The notes under the pieces are model-generated. The model worked only from the letters and a program-made list of their open reading frames with translations, made no database searches and was not told the DNA's origin. This document shows, one piece after another, positions 1 to 5,682 of a DNA stretch of 8,539 nucleotides. This stretch comes from Chloroflexi bacterium RBG_19FT_COMBO_48_23. GTDB lineage: Bacteria; Chloroflexota; Dehalococcoidia; GIF9; UBA5620. The position numbers and the translations under genes were made by a program. The stretch's first letter is position 1; each line of letters begins with the position of its first letter. Location of the stretch: contig MGOH01000002.1 in the NCBI GenBank assembly GCA_001795315.1, positions 7,173 to 15,711 of the forward strand. The letters run 5' to 3'.

Positions 1-543
1 GCTGAACTCGGTGCTGTCCCTATCAACGCGGACGAATTAGGTCACGAACTCCTCCAACCCGGTACCGAAACCCATGGAGAAATATTGGCAGCTTTCGGTA
101 AGTCTATAATAGGTCCCGGCGGTGAAATAGACCGCAGCAAGCTGGGCAAGCTGGTCTTTGACGATAACGCAGCTCTGGCTCGGCTTAACCAGATAACACA
201 CCCCAGAATATATGAGATAGTCAGGCAAAAAATAGAGGAATATCGCCGGGCAGGTACCGGAGTAGTAGTCCTTGAAGCTGCTCTGCTCATAGAAGCCGGC
301 TGGATGCCGCTGGTAGACCAGCTCTGGGTGACCACAGCGCCGGAAGCCACTATAGTGAAACGATTGAAAAGCTCAAGAGGGCTCAGCGAAGAGCAGGTAC
401 TGACCCGCCTCCGCGCTCAGATGCCACAAGAAGAAAAGGCGAAGCAGGCAGATGTGGTCGTCAATACTGATTGCTCTATGGACGAGCTCAGAGCCAGGGT
501 AACCGAATTATGGCACAGGCTTCCTGCAGAAACTGACTCTTAG
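1..543 (+). CDS. coaE: Dephospho-CoA kinase, 3' part (5' end outside window)
   Basis: This enzyme carries out the last step of coenzyme A synthesis, ATP-dependent phosphorylation of the 3'-hydroxyl of dephospho-CoA, in the cytosol. The frame is open from base 1, giving 180 residues of a family that is usually about 200, so the N-terminal P-loop (GxxGxGKS) lies just upstream of the window. Visible landmarks are INADELGHELL followed by PG (the DAD-motif region), an NQITHPRI segment, the VVLEAALLIEAG core strand, and a LID/C-terminal region with RGLSEEQVLTRLRAQM and EEKAKQADVVVNT. The TTG at 85 lies inside the conserved domain and is not the start. The first Asp of the DAD motif reads Asn here (AAC instead of GAC), which is unusual. 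The TAG stop abuts the stop codon of the convergent gene with no gap. Family assignment is very secure; activity cannot be judged without the P-loop. Confidence 0.95.
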   Translation, partial: AELGAVPINADELGHELLQPGTETHGEILAAFGKSIIGPGGEIDRSKLGKLVFDDNAALARLNQITHPRIYEIVRQKIEEYRRAGTGVVVLEAALLIEAGWMPLVDQLWVTTAPEATIVKRLKSSRGLSEEQVLTRLRAQMPQEEKAKQADVVVNTDCSMDELRARVTELWHRLPAETDS

Positions 544-987
544 CTACCACTGCCACGCCAGCAGGAATGCAAACACAATCCCCAACACGGCTCCCGCGGC
601 CACTTCGAACTTGGTATGACCTATAAGCTCACGCAGACGCTGCTGAAAGGCAGGATTATTTTTGAAAAGCTCTTCCAGTATGCGATTCAGCATTGTGGAC
701 TGGGTGCTTACCGTCTGCCGCACTCCAGCGGCGTCATACATTACCAGAAGGGCGAAGAGAGCAGCTATAGCGAAGAGAGACGAGCCTACGCCATCAACCA
801 GGGCTATCGTTGTAGCCAGTGCGCATACCAGCGTAGCATGCGCGCTGGGCATGCCGCCCATAGTAGTCAGGTAAGACCAGTCTAATCGCCTGTTCTTTAA
901 CGAGCCAATTATAACCTTCAGCACCTGAGCCAGACACCAGGCAGCCGCAGGTACCCATAACGCTTTATTGCTTAAAATTGCTTCCAA
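544..987 (-). CDS. Divergent PAP2 family membrane protein (YuiD/DUF212 type)
   Basis: This 147-residue integral membrane protein belongs to the divergent PAP2 (acid phosphatase/vanadium haloperoxidase-related) family that includes Bacillus YuiD. The substrate is unknown; the family is thought to act on phosphorylated lipids or similar compounds. Diagnostic segments are GGMPSAHATL at residues 44-53 (the PSxH motif), MYDAAGVRQT at 83-92, and ELIGHTKFEVAAGAVLGI at about 120-137 (the GHT motif). Hydrophobic stretches at about 10-28, 52-64, 69-85 and 128-146 fit four membrane segments. The start is TTG at 987, chosen because AAGGAGAG lies six bases upstream and the length matches the family. It has its own promoter (1043-1073) and converges on coaE with directly adjacent stops, so read-through antisense transcription between the two is possible. 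No catalytic activity can be claimed from sequence alone. Confidence 0.9.
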   Translation of the reverse strand: MEAILSNKALWVPAAAWCLAQVLKVIIGSLKNRRLDWSYLTTMGGMPSAHATLVCALATTIALVDGVGSSLFAIAALFALLVMYDAAGVRQTVSTQSTMLNRILEELFKNNPAFQQRLRELIGHTKFEVAAGAVLGIVFAFLLAWQW

Positions 988-991
988 GATG

Positions 992-999
992 CTCTCCTT
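992..999 (-). promoter_or_regulatory. Shine-Dalgarno fixing a TTG start
   Basis: AAGGAGAG on the minus strand lies with its GGAG core about six bases before the TTG at 987. No in-frame ATG sits nearby, so this site decides the start of the divergent PAP2 gene. Confidence 0.75.
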
Positions 1000-1042
1000 T
1001 TACAGCGATATATATGCTATTCGGGTTTTGTGAAAACTCCCT

Positions 1043-1073
1043 ATTATACCACAGGGATTCCCGCTGTTCTCAA
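1043..1073 (-). promoter_or_regulatory. Extended -10 promoter of the divergent PAP2 gene
   Basis: On the minus strand a perfect TATAAT (1043-1048) is preceded by TGG, forming the TGn extended -10. A TTGAGA hexamer (1068-1073, five of six matches to TTGACA) lies 19 bases further upstream, which is longer than ideal but tolerable with an extended -10. The predicted transcript would begin near 1036 and carry about 49 leader bases before the TTG start. Confidence 0.6.
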
Positions 1074-1144
1074 GATTAGCCTGTTTTGTCTCAGCAAAGT
1101 ACGCTTCAAGTGGAGATTCTTCGCGGAGTTTACCCTGAGTATAC

Positions 1145-1170
1145 ATTCTTCGACAGGCTCAGAATGAGCG
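1145..1170. repeat. Dispersed 26-bp repeat, copy 1
   Basis: A 26-bp unit beginning ATTCTTCGACAGGCTCAGAA and ending TGAGCG. It recurs exactly at 1208-1233, 63 bases on. Its ends ATTCT and AGAAT are complementary. A looser related stretch (GATTCTTCGCGGAGTTTACC, from 1115) precedes it. From memory, this type of sequence is scattered in intergenic DNA of many environmental bacteria and creates false peptides of the FDRLRMS or HSEPVEE kind. Confidence 0.8.
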
Positions 1171-1207
1171 GGAGGAAGAGGTTGACGAAAAACAGCGAAG
1201 GGCTCGG

Positions 1208-1233
1208 ATTCTTCGACAGGCTCAGAATGAGCG
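1208..1233. repeat. Dispersed 26-bp repeat, copy 2
   Basis: Exact second copy of the unit at 1145-1170, same orientation. The 37 bases between the copies are rich in short purine runs and contain GCGAAGGGCTCGG, also typical of this repeat class. No terminal target duplication or transposase is visible, so the element is best treated as a REP-like intergenic repeat. Confidence 0.8.
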
Positions 1234-1287
1234 AGGGGGATAGAATGACACAAAACGAGGGGGTTTGCAATAATGCGGATGGATTTA

Positions 1288-1326
1288 AACATGCGAGGCT
1301 TCAGCATCGCCTCAGCCTAACATGTT
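1288..1326. repeat. Bulged inverted repeat downstream of the small ORF
   Basis: Outer arms AACATG (1288-1293) and CATGTT (1321-1326) enclose inner arms GAGGC (1295-1299) and GCCTC (1309-1313), with a one-base bulge against a seven-base bulge. It starts 20 bases past the stop of the minus-strand small ORF and could end its transcript, but only TTTAAA follows on that strand, so it is not a clear intrinsic terminator. Confidence 0.3.
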
Positions 1327-1345
1327 GCAGCGGCTCGAGAGGACA

Positions 1346-1429
1346 TCACAGCAAATAGAAGGCACTCAGCCAGATAATCAGAGATACAAACACATAACCA
1401 CTTAGAATAGCGAAAAGCTCCTTGTTCAT
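1346..1429 (-). CDS. Possible small single-pass membrane protein (27 aa)
   Basis: A 27-codon frame with no recognisable family. The peptide starts MNKELFAILSGYV and continues FVSLIIWLSAFYLL to a TGA stop. After a short charged N-terminus (NKE) nearly every residue is hydrophobic, matching a single membrane helix of about 22 residues. AAGGGGTGA lies just upstream, with six bases between the AAGGGG core and the ATG at 1429; an adjoining ATG at 1432 would add one Met. The leader has a 6-bp stem hairpin (1446-1467) and a possible -10 box TATACT (1484-1489). It could be transcribed alone or as the tail of the nucleotidyltransferase operon, 177 bases upstream. Size and shape recall accessory subunits such as KdpF or CydX, but there is no sequence match to either. 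A chance hydrophobic frame is the alternative. Confidence 0.4.
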   Translation of the reverse strand: MNKELFAILSGYVFVSLIIWLSAFYLL

Positions 1430-1445
1430 CATTCACCCCTTCTGA

Positions 1446-1467
1446 CTTGCCTCTTTCACAGGGCAAG
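1446..1467 (-). promoter_or_regulatory. Leader hairpin before the small ORF
   Basis: Read on the minus strand, CTTGCC (1467-1462) and GGCAAG (1451-1446) form a perfect 6-bp stem around a 10-base loop, extendable by a G-U pair. It ends about four bases before the AAGGGG ribosome binding core. It might modulate translation of the small ORF. It does not match any riboswitch I know. Confidence 0.35.
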
Positions 1468-1483
1468 CCGATAAACTACCATC

Positions 1484-1537
1484 AGTATAGACGTGGGGTA
1501 TTACCGCAGTTTTGCCTCTGTGTAAAACCTGTGTAAA
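1484..1537 (-). promoter_or_regulatory. Possible activator-dependent promoter with TTTACA direct repeat
   Basis: On the minus strand TTTACA-N5-TTTACA (1537-1521) forms an 11-base-period direct repeat, within the longer duplicate TTTTACACAG. Downstream is a -10-like TATACT (1489-1484) with no good -35 (AAACTG at 17 bases). The repeat would lie roughly 43-60 bases before the start site. This layout resembles PhoB/PhoP (OmpR-family) response-regulator boxes, which are paired 6-bp half-sites repeated every 11 bases. Identity of the regulator is inference only. Confidence 0.35.
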
Positions 1538-1606
1538 ATCAGAATTCCGATTGCCTGAGCAAGAAGTACGCTAGAGCTAGGTGTTTTCAGATATCTCTGA
1601 GCCGGT

Positions 1607-2302
1607 CTACTGGAGCGACCGGTAGATTTCAATGCTGCCGATGTCAAACCACAGCTCACTGAAGGTGTAAGCACGGACTTCATCTGTTTCTATCAGGTGA
1701 GCTATGAAGTTTCCCAGATTGTCCCTCTTGCCACGGTTACAGCATTGGAACAGGATAGGAAATATCCGGGGCGGAAAAATGTAGCAGGCGATAGCGATGA
1801 GGCTAGATTTAGGTTTTGCCGGCTTCTCCTCGAGCTCGGTTATCCTGTTCCCGTCCAGGTGGACAACGCCATACTGGCTGGCTTTGCTTCTGTCACCGAT
1901 ATCATAAACGGCCACCAGGGTATTTTCCCCATCGTAATCGGCAATAAAACGGCGCAGGTCGAACTCAAAGTAGTTGTCGCTGGCTATGACCAGCAGGTCA
2001 TCATTTATGTTTTCGGCTCTAATCCAGTAATCCAGAGAGCCTATAGCACCTAATGCCTGCTCTTCGGTGAGTACAGGCTCGACACACAGGGTAACCGCCC
2101 TGTCTATCGAACTCTGCCAGCGAAGAAAATCAGCTTCGAACTTCTTATTAATATTAACCAGGATATCTACATTCTCAGGAATCTTGTCCACAACATGGCT
2201 TAATATTGCCTTGCCTTTGTACTCGAGCAGCGCTTTCGCTTTGGTGAGAGTCAGAGGATAGAGTCTTGTGCCGAAGCCGCTAGCCAGTATTAACGCTTTC
2301 AT
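1607..2302 (-). CDS. Sugar-1-phosphate nucleotidyltransferase-like protein
   Basis: A 231-residue nucleotidyltransferase of the GlmU/RmlA fold, which joins a sugar (or polyol) 1-phosphate to NTP and releases pyrophosphate. Seen are the N-terminal nucleotide loop LILASGFGTRLYPLT at residues 4-18, the LGAIGSL segment at 84-90, the metal-binding Asp in VIASDN (D109), YGVV at 144-147, EEKP at 158-161 and a C-terminal WFDIGSIEIY (D220). The usual PKxLLPV after the loop reads AKALLEY. There is no C-terminal hexapeptide or second domain, as in short stand-alone members. The ATG at 2302 places the loop directly at the N-terminus as in the family; a TTG five codons upstream is possible, and neither has a strong SD. 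It is the last gene after plsY-like and glycosyltransferase genes, 39 bases behind the latter. Sugar and nucleotide specificity cannot be read. Confidence 0.85.
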   Translation of the reverse strand: MKALILASGFGTRLYPLTLTKAKALLEYKGKAILSHVVDKIPENVDILVNINKKFEADFLRWQSSIDRAVTLCVEPVLTEEQALGAIGSLDYWIRAENINDDLLVIASDNYFEFDLRRFIADYDGENTLVAVYDIGDRSKASQYGVVHLDGNRITELEEKPAKPKSSLIAIACYIFPPRIFPILFQCCNRGKRDNLGNFIAHLIETDEVRAYTFSELWFDIGSIEIYRSLQ

Positions 2303-2341
2303 TAAACCGAACTTCAAAGGTCAGGGGGACTTGACTTGATT

Positions 2342-3490
2342 TTATTTGACGCCTGATGCCTCGCCGTAAAGCCGTGCCTTCCAGCGGACACCCAGACCGA
2401 CTACTTCGCGCCATCCACCATAAAGGCCAACTGCACAAAGAAATGAAAACCCGAGCGGATGTAAGAAAGTTGAAAGAAACGATTGTCTAAAGTGATGGTC
2501 CACCACCCAGCGCATAAATATAACCATAGCTACCTGGAAAACAATGATGAACCGCCAATCGGTCGGAGCCGCCGCCGAAAGAAAGCCATTCCACAGGTTG
2601 TAGAACGGAGCCAGATAGAAAACAATGCCAGCAGCTAACAATCCAACCAGCGCTAGTGGGGATAACGCTGCCACTGAATACATCCACTTGACAAATCCTC
2701 CCCAAATTGACCCCACATCTCGGTACATGCGGCAATAGAATACTGTAGATAAATCAATAGCAATATGCCGTCCGCCATTTTTAACTGTCTCAACTCCCAG
2801 CCACACGTCCTCGAGTATTTTATCCTGCACTGCCATGTGCCCACCGATACGCCAGTAATCTTCTCTGGGAAATAGTAAAAATTGACCGATAGCCAGCGAT
2901 GGCCTCGTCCCCCCGGAGCGATGCAGCCACCACAATGGAAACCAACTCATGATAACAAAGTACATTAACGGCATGGCTATCTTCTCGGGAAGAGACTCAG
3001 CCATCTGGCGAGGAAATCCTGAGAGCAGGGAAGGCTTAAGCTCAAGAGCCAGTGCCATTGTGCTGCGCACCATGTGCGGAGCATGTGTGGTGTCAGCATC
3101 GATAAACATCAGCCATGAGCCTCTGGCCTTTTCAGCGAGCTGGTAACAGGCAAAAGGCTTACCCGCCCACCCCTCAGCAAGTGGTGCACCTTTTATAAGG
3201 CTGATACGCTTATCCTTAGCCGCCATAGCTTCAACAAGTTCAGCCGTGCGGTCCTCAGAATTATCGTCCAAAACTATAATCTCAAAGTTTGGGTAATCCT
3301 GTATCCGCAATGACCTCAAGCAAGCTTCTATATTTTCTTCTTCGTTGCGGGCAGGAATAAGAACCGAAACTAGAGGTACTGGTTCACGTATCCTGCTATT
3401 GATATCCGGTCTCCTGAGCGACCTCAAATTAAGAATGACATTAATCGCTATTATAACCAGCAAAACAGCAACCACTATCTGATACAACAT
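2342..3490 (-). CDS. Membrane glycosyltransferase family 2 (CruC/CrtQ-like)
   Basis: This 382-residue enzyme transfers a sugar from an activated nucleotide donor at the cytoplasmic membrane. Residues 2-21 form an N-terminal membrane helix. The GT-A domain follows: VSVLIPARNEEENI at 41-54, LDDNSED at 74-80, the metal-binding DAD at 131-133, and ED at 227-228 in KILEDVWLG (likely acceptor-site base). Hydrophobic helices at about 275-295, 314-328 and 345-358 anchor the C-terminus. The GWAGKPFAC segment (107-115) and terminal VRWKARLYG (368-376) resemble glycosyltransferases annotated as hydroxychlorobactene or diaponeurosporenoate glucosyltransferases. No carotenoid genes are nearby, so I would not accept a carotenoid role. 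The ATG start follows the plsY-like stop by 13 bases, with a GTGAG element just upstream, so the genes are co-transcribed. A lipid acceptor is a reasonable inference from that neighbour. Confidence 0.9.
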   Translation of the reverse strand: MLYQIVVAVLLVIIAINVILNLRSLRRPDINSRIREPVPLVSVLIPARNEEENIEACLRSLRIQDYPNFEIIVLDDNSEDRTAELVEAMAAKDKRISLIKGAPLAEGWAGKPFACYQLAEKARGSWLMFIDADTTHAPHMVRSTMALALELKPSLLSGFPRQMAESLPEKIAMPLMYFVIMSWFPLWWLHRSGGTRPSLAIGQFLLFPREDYWRIGGHMAVQDKILEDVWLGVETVKNGGRHIAIDLSTVFYCRMYRDVGSIWGGFVKWMYSVAALSPLALVGLLAAGIVFYLAPFYNLWNGFLSAAAPTDWRFIIVFQVAMVIFMRWVVDHHFRQSFLSTFLHPLGFSFLCAVGLYGGWREVVGLGVRWKARLYGEASGVK

Positions 3491-3503
3491 TATCTCACTA
3501 CTT

Positions 3504-4139
3504 CTATGACCGGCCTAAGCTTGCCGCTTTTCTTCCCCGAAACCAGGTGATAAGCTTTCCCTTTAATCTCGGCCTGGTTTTCAAATCGTCAAAGTGCTTT
3601 ACCACCAGTATCGCTATCACACACAGCATAAACAGCGGTTCCAATGATAACCCTTTTGTAACCACCAGATAAATCAATGTGGCCGTTGTACCGAACATCA
3701 CCCGCCAGGCATCGATATCTATCAACAGGAACCCTAATAACATGAAGATAACAAGCGCAAAAAATATCTCATGTTGAGGTAGTCCTATCATAACTCCACC
3801 CATAACTGCCAGAGCCTTGCCGCCGTTGAACCTCAGCATAGGAGTGAAGGCATGACCCAATATGGCGCTCAACCCCACCGCCATAACCATAGCCATAGGC
3901 AGTTCAAAATAATAATGCGCCAAGGCTACTAAAGGGACGCCTTTGCCCATATCCAGAAACAGAGCCAGGACAAAAGCTTTACGGCCTCCGGCTCGTAATA
4001 CATTGGTTGCCCCGGGATTGCCGTCTCCATAGTCTCTTATGTCCTTCCCTAACAGCCACTTCCCAACCCACAAGGAAAAGGGGCAAGCGCCAAGCCAGAA
4101 AGCCAGCACCACGAGCAATGCGAAATAGAATATCTCCAC
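3504..4139 (-). CDS. plsY: Divergent PlsY-type glycerol-3-phosphate acyltransferase
   Basis: PlsY moves an acyl group from acyl-phosphate to glycerol-3-phosphate, giving lysophosphatidic acid in the inner leaflet. This 211-residue protein has the PlsY pattern of several membrane helices (about 4-26, 55-74, 82-98, 124-142, 152-162, 168-182). Motif 1 is GDGNPGATNVLR at 38-49 (usual GSGNxGATNxxR, so Ser is Asp). Motif 2 is GHAFTPMLRFNGGKALAVMGG at 95-115 (usual GHxFPxxxxFxGGKxVAT). The third PlsY motif near the C-terminus (NIxRLxxGTE) is not recognisable; instead the tail reads KHFDDLKTRPRLKGK. It is probably a paralogue rather than the housekeeping enzyme, and its acceptor might differ. The start is GTG at 4139, ten bases after an AGGGGG element and about 48 bases after the predicted transcript start. 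First gene of a three-gene unit. Fold assignment is firm, exact substrate is not. Confidence 0.8.
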   Translation of the reverse strand: MEIFYFALLVVLAFWLGACPFSLWVGKWLLGKDIRDYGDGNPGATNVLRAGGRKAFVLALFLDMGKGVPLVALAHYYFELPMAMVMAVGLSAILGHAFTPMLRFNGGKALAVMGGVMIGLPQHEIFFALVIFMLLGFLLIDIDAWRVMFGTTATLIYLVVTKGLSLEPLFMLCVIAILVVKHFDDLKTRPRLKGKLITWFRGRKAASLGRS

Positions 4140-4193
4140 TCTACAGACGCCCCCTAACTAAATACGCGGACTATACCTCGTAATACTAAGTAA

Positions 4194-4222
4194 AGCATAA
4201 CCCATCGCCCCTCTTATGTCAA
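4194..4222 (-). promoter_or_regulatory. Sigma-70-type promoter of the plsY-like operon
   Basis: On the minus strand a perfect -35 TTGACA (4222-4217) is followed after exactly 17 bases by TATGCT (4199-4194), which matches four of six positions of TATAAT. The predicted transcript starts near 4187, leaving a leader of about 48 bases. It sits between the C_GCAxxG gene and the plsY-like gene, so the latter operon need not depend on read-through. Confidence 0.65.
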
Positions 4223-4243
4223 TAGGTCTCTTCACTGCGCTGT

Positions 4244-4681
4244 CTATTTCAACAACTGCTCCACAATCTCCGCCGCATCCCGGACAAATTTGGCACAAAG
4301 GCTATCACGGAGCTTCTTATCCACAAAAGTTTTCAAGCCATCCGGAGTGCTTAAATCGCAGCCGAGCAATTCCCGGCATAAAATTGAGCCATTAATAGAT
4401 TTAAACCTGTCTACAAACTCCTTAACGAGCCGGGTGGTCTTTTCATGTGACTGTGTATCCTGAACTGCTGTGCGACCATATTTGAGACCTATAACCATAA
4501 AAGCCCCGGTCACGGCTCCGCACGTTTCCCCCATACGACCCATTCCACCACCGAAAGCGGCACTGACCCTTAATGCAGCTTCGTGATCCAGGCCGAATTG
4601 TTCGGCATATGCTGAAAGCACTGCCTGAGAACACATGAACCCCTCATTAAAGCAGGAAACAGCTTTTTCAACTTCACTCAT
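4244..4681 (-). CDS. C_GCAxxG_C_C family protein (putative redox-active)
   Basis: A 145-residue soluble protein of the C_GCAxxG_C_C family, small cysteine-rich proteins common in anaerobes and thought to be redox-active or metal-binding; no reaction is established. The pattern is clear: C10 and C17 in VSCFNEGFMCSQAVL, the core GMGRMGETCGAVTGA at 46-60 with C54 in C-G-A-x-x-G, then C102 and C108 in LCRELLGC, and C129 in LCAKFVRDAAEIVEQLL. All six cysteines expected are present. No signal peptide or membrane segment is seen. The ATG has a strong AGGAGGG eight bases upstream. It follows the COG1600-type Fe-S gene after 83 bases that are mostly a palindromic repeat, so it is probably the third gene of the unit that begins with the phosphotriesterase-family gene, perhaps with changed expression because of the hairpins. 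The plsY-like promoter begins just after it. Confidence 0.87.
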   Translation of the reverse strand: MSEVEKAVSCFNEGFMCSQAVLSAYAEQFGLDHEAALRVSAAFGGGMGRMGETCGAVTGAFMVIGLKYGRTAVQDTQSHEKTTRLVKEFVDRFKSINGSILCRELLGCDLSTPDGLKTFVDKKLRDSLCAKFVRDAAEIVEQLLK

Positions 4682-4689
4682 ATCTCAAT

Positions 4690-4696
4690 CCCTCCT
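4690..4696 (-). promoter_or_regulatory. Strong ribosome binding site of the C_GCAxxG gene
   Basis: AGGAGGG on the minus strand lies eight bases before the ATG at 4681. It is among the best SD sequences in the window and suggests independent, efficient initiation downstream of the palindromic element. Confidence 0.7.
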
Positions 4697-4707
4697 GGCC
4701 ATCTAAT

Positions 4708-4768
4708 GTAGGGGCAGACCTTCAGGTCTGTCCAACTTTATCGGACAGGTCTAAAGACCTGTCCCTAC
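4708..4768. repeat. 61-bp palindromic double-hairpin element
   Basis: The element is a near-palindrome with ends GTAGGG (4708-4713) and CCCTAC (4763-4768). Each half is itself a hairpin: CAGACCT-TC-AGGTCTG (4715-4730, extendable with GGG/TCC), and a perfect 10-bp stem GGACAGGTCT/AGACCTGTCC around AA (4743-4764). Nine bases separate them. It could also fold as one long cruciform. It looks like a REP/MITE-type non-coding element. The TAG at 4765-4767 inside its left-reading end is the stop codon of the Fe-S gene. No T run follows on the minus strand, so it is not a classical terminator, but it could limit transcription or protect mRNA ends inside the operon. Confidence 0.85.
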
Positions 4769-5682
4769 GTTCTTTTATCCCTGGTTTTGGGTGGTATCCT
4801 GGCTTCACAGGGCACCTTCGTCTGGCACAAACCACAGCCCTGGTATCTACCGATATAACCTTCATCCCTCCCCAACTCTTTGAGTATCTTTTTCTGTTTA
4901 ACAAACAGGAACTCCAGGCACTTGTTCTTATCATGCCCCTTCTCGCTGATAGCGCCGGCAGGACATCGCTCAGCACAACGCTGACAGGAACCATCGCTGT
5001 AGAAAAGGCAATTAGCAAAATGGTCCTTGTATACCCTGGGGCTGGGAGGAATTATGGCGTCGGTTACCACGCTGCCGCAACGCATAGCCATTCCCTTGGG
5101 CGTAATGAAGCCATCGTTCAGGCTGAAGGTCCCCAGGCCAGCGGCATAGGCGATATGCCTCTGTGACCAGTTAGACACATAACCACCGGGCAAATTGATT
5201 GATTCGAAGTAATCAGACAGCTCCGGAGCCACAGCTTGGTAGCTCAGGCTATCCAATAAAGCTATCACATAACGTGATAGCTCATTAATGAAGTCCTGAC
5301 CGTGCCAGCGCGTGTGGTTCCACCTAAGTGAAGGAACCACGGTTTCCTTGCGCAAGCTCAGCCGTGTCTCGTAGGTAACAGGCAGGATAAAGGATATAAC
5401 GCTCACCTGTGCCGGGCGTTCCTGGCTGCTTCCTTTGGAATCGAAGTGCTTTTCCAGAGCCTCCCGTGGAGTGACATGGAAATCACCTATTATCGACTTA
5501 TAATCTTGAAATATGGCATCATCACCGTCGGCAAAACCAACCAGTGGCTCATCGAAAATACAATCGCCGTCGAAGGACTGAAGGTGGTTGCCCGGGCTTC
5601 TAGCCACATATTCTTTAATCGACCTGTCCAGAAATGCGGCCGGGTCTGCCTCGAATAGCTCTCGATTTACGCTACTCGCCAC
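4765..5682 (-). CDS. COG1600/QueG-like double [4Fe-4S] protein
   Basis: A 305-residue iron-sulfur protein related to epoxyqueuosine reductase (QueG) and to the C-terminal half of reductive dehalogenases. Eight cysteines suited to two [4Fe-4S] clusters lie at 225, 233, 236, 240, 255, 283, 286 and 292, in SCQRCAERCPAGAI, NKCLEF and GCGLCQTKVPCEARIP. Just before is GLGTFSLNDGFITPKG and RCGSVVTD, also typical of the family. The ARYAxGxDYH-like start of true QueG is not seen, and no queuosine gene is nearby, so a tRNA role is doubtful; substrate and cobalamin use are unknown. The GTG at 5682 overlaps the hydrolase stop by 11 bases and has GGAGA seven bases upstream, indicating translational coupling. 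The same frame stays open further upstream to about 5898, but that part lies wholly inside the hydrolase gene and gives no family sequence. The stop codon falls in a palindromic repeat. Confidence 0.85.
   Translation of the reverse strand: MASSVNRELFEADPAAFLDRSIKEYVARSPGNHLQSFDGDCIFDEPLVGFADGDDAIFQDYKSIIGDFHVTPREALEKHFDSKGSSQERPAQVSVISFILPVTYETRLSLRKETVVPSLRWNHTRWHGQDFINELSRYVIALLDSLSYQAVAPELSDYFESINLPGGYVSNWSQRHIAYAAGLGTFSLNDGFITPKGMAMRCGSVVTDAIIPPSPRVYKDHFANCLFYSDGSCQRCAERCPAGAISEKGHDKNKCLEFLFVKQKKILKELGRDEGYIGRYQGCGLCQTKVPCEARIPPKTRDKRT

Larger units (their letters stand above)
988..1345. other. Intergenic stretch with dispersed repeats, no convincing gene
   Basis: About 360 bases between the divergent PAP2 gene and a small membrane ORF. 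It holds the PAP2-gene promoter, a block of dispersed repeat sequence (about 1115-1250) and a bulged inverted repeat (1288-1326). Overlapping reading frames exist on both strands, but their translations simply read through the repeats, giving peptides such as FFDRLRMSE and HSEPVEE. I see no protein-coding signal. Confidence 0.7.

Noticed and set aside
1044..1358. Overlapping 87- and 90-codon frames on opposite strands
   Set aside because: Both translate through the dispersed repeats (HSEPVEE, FFDRLRMS) and the minus frame covers the PAP2-gene promoter; no SD and no family.
1445..1480. Riboswitch before the small ORF
   Set aside because: Only one 6-bp hairpin; no match to the conserved cores of c-di-GMP, cobalamin, TPP or SAM riboswitches that I know.
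1518..1538. Pair of DnaA boxes
   Set aside because: TTTTACACA differs by one base from TTATNCACA, but there are only two, in tight 11-bp tandem, with no AT-rich unwinding region or dnaA/dnaN nearby; a regulator site fits better.
1697..2053. 118-codon plus-strand frame
   Set aside because: Antisense shadow of the nucleotidyltransferase gene, with no SD or recognisable domain.
4708..4768. Rho-independent terminator
   Set aside because: Stems are strong but no T run follows on either strand within the expected distance; kept as a repeat.
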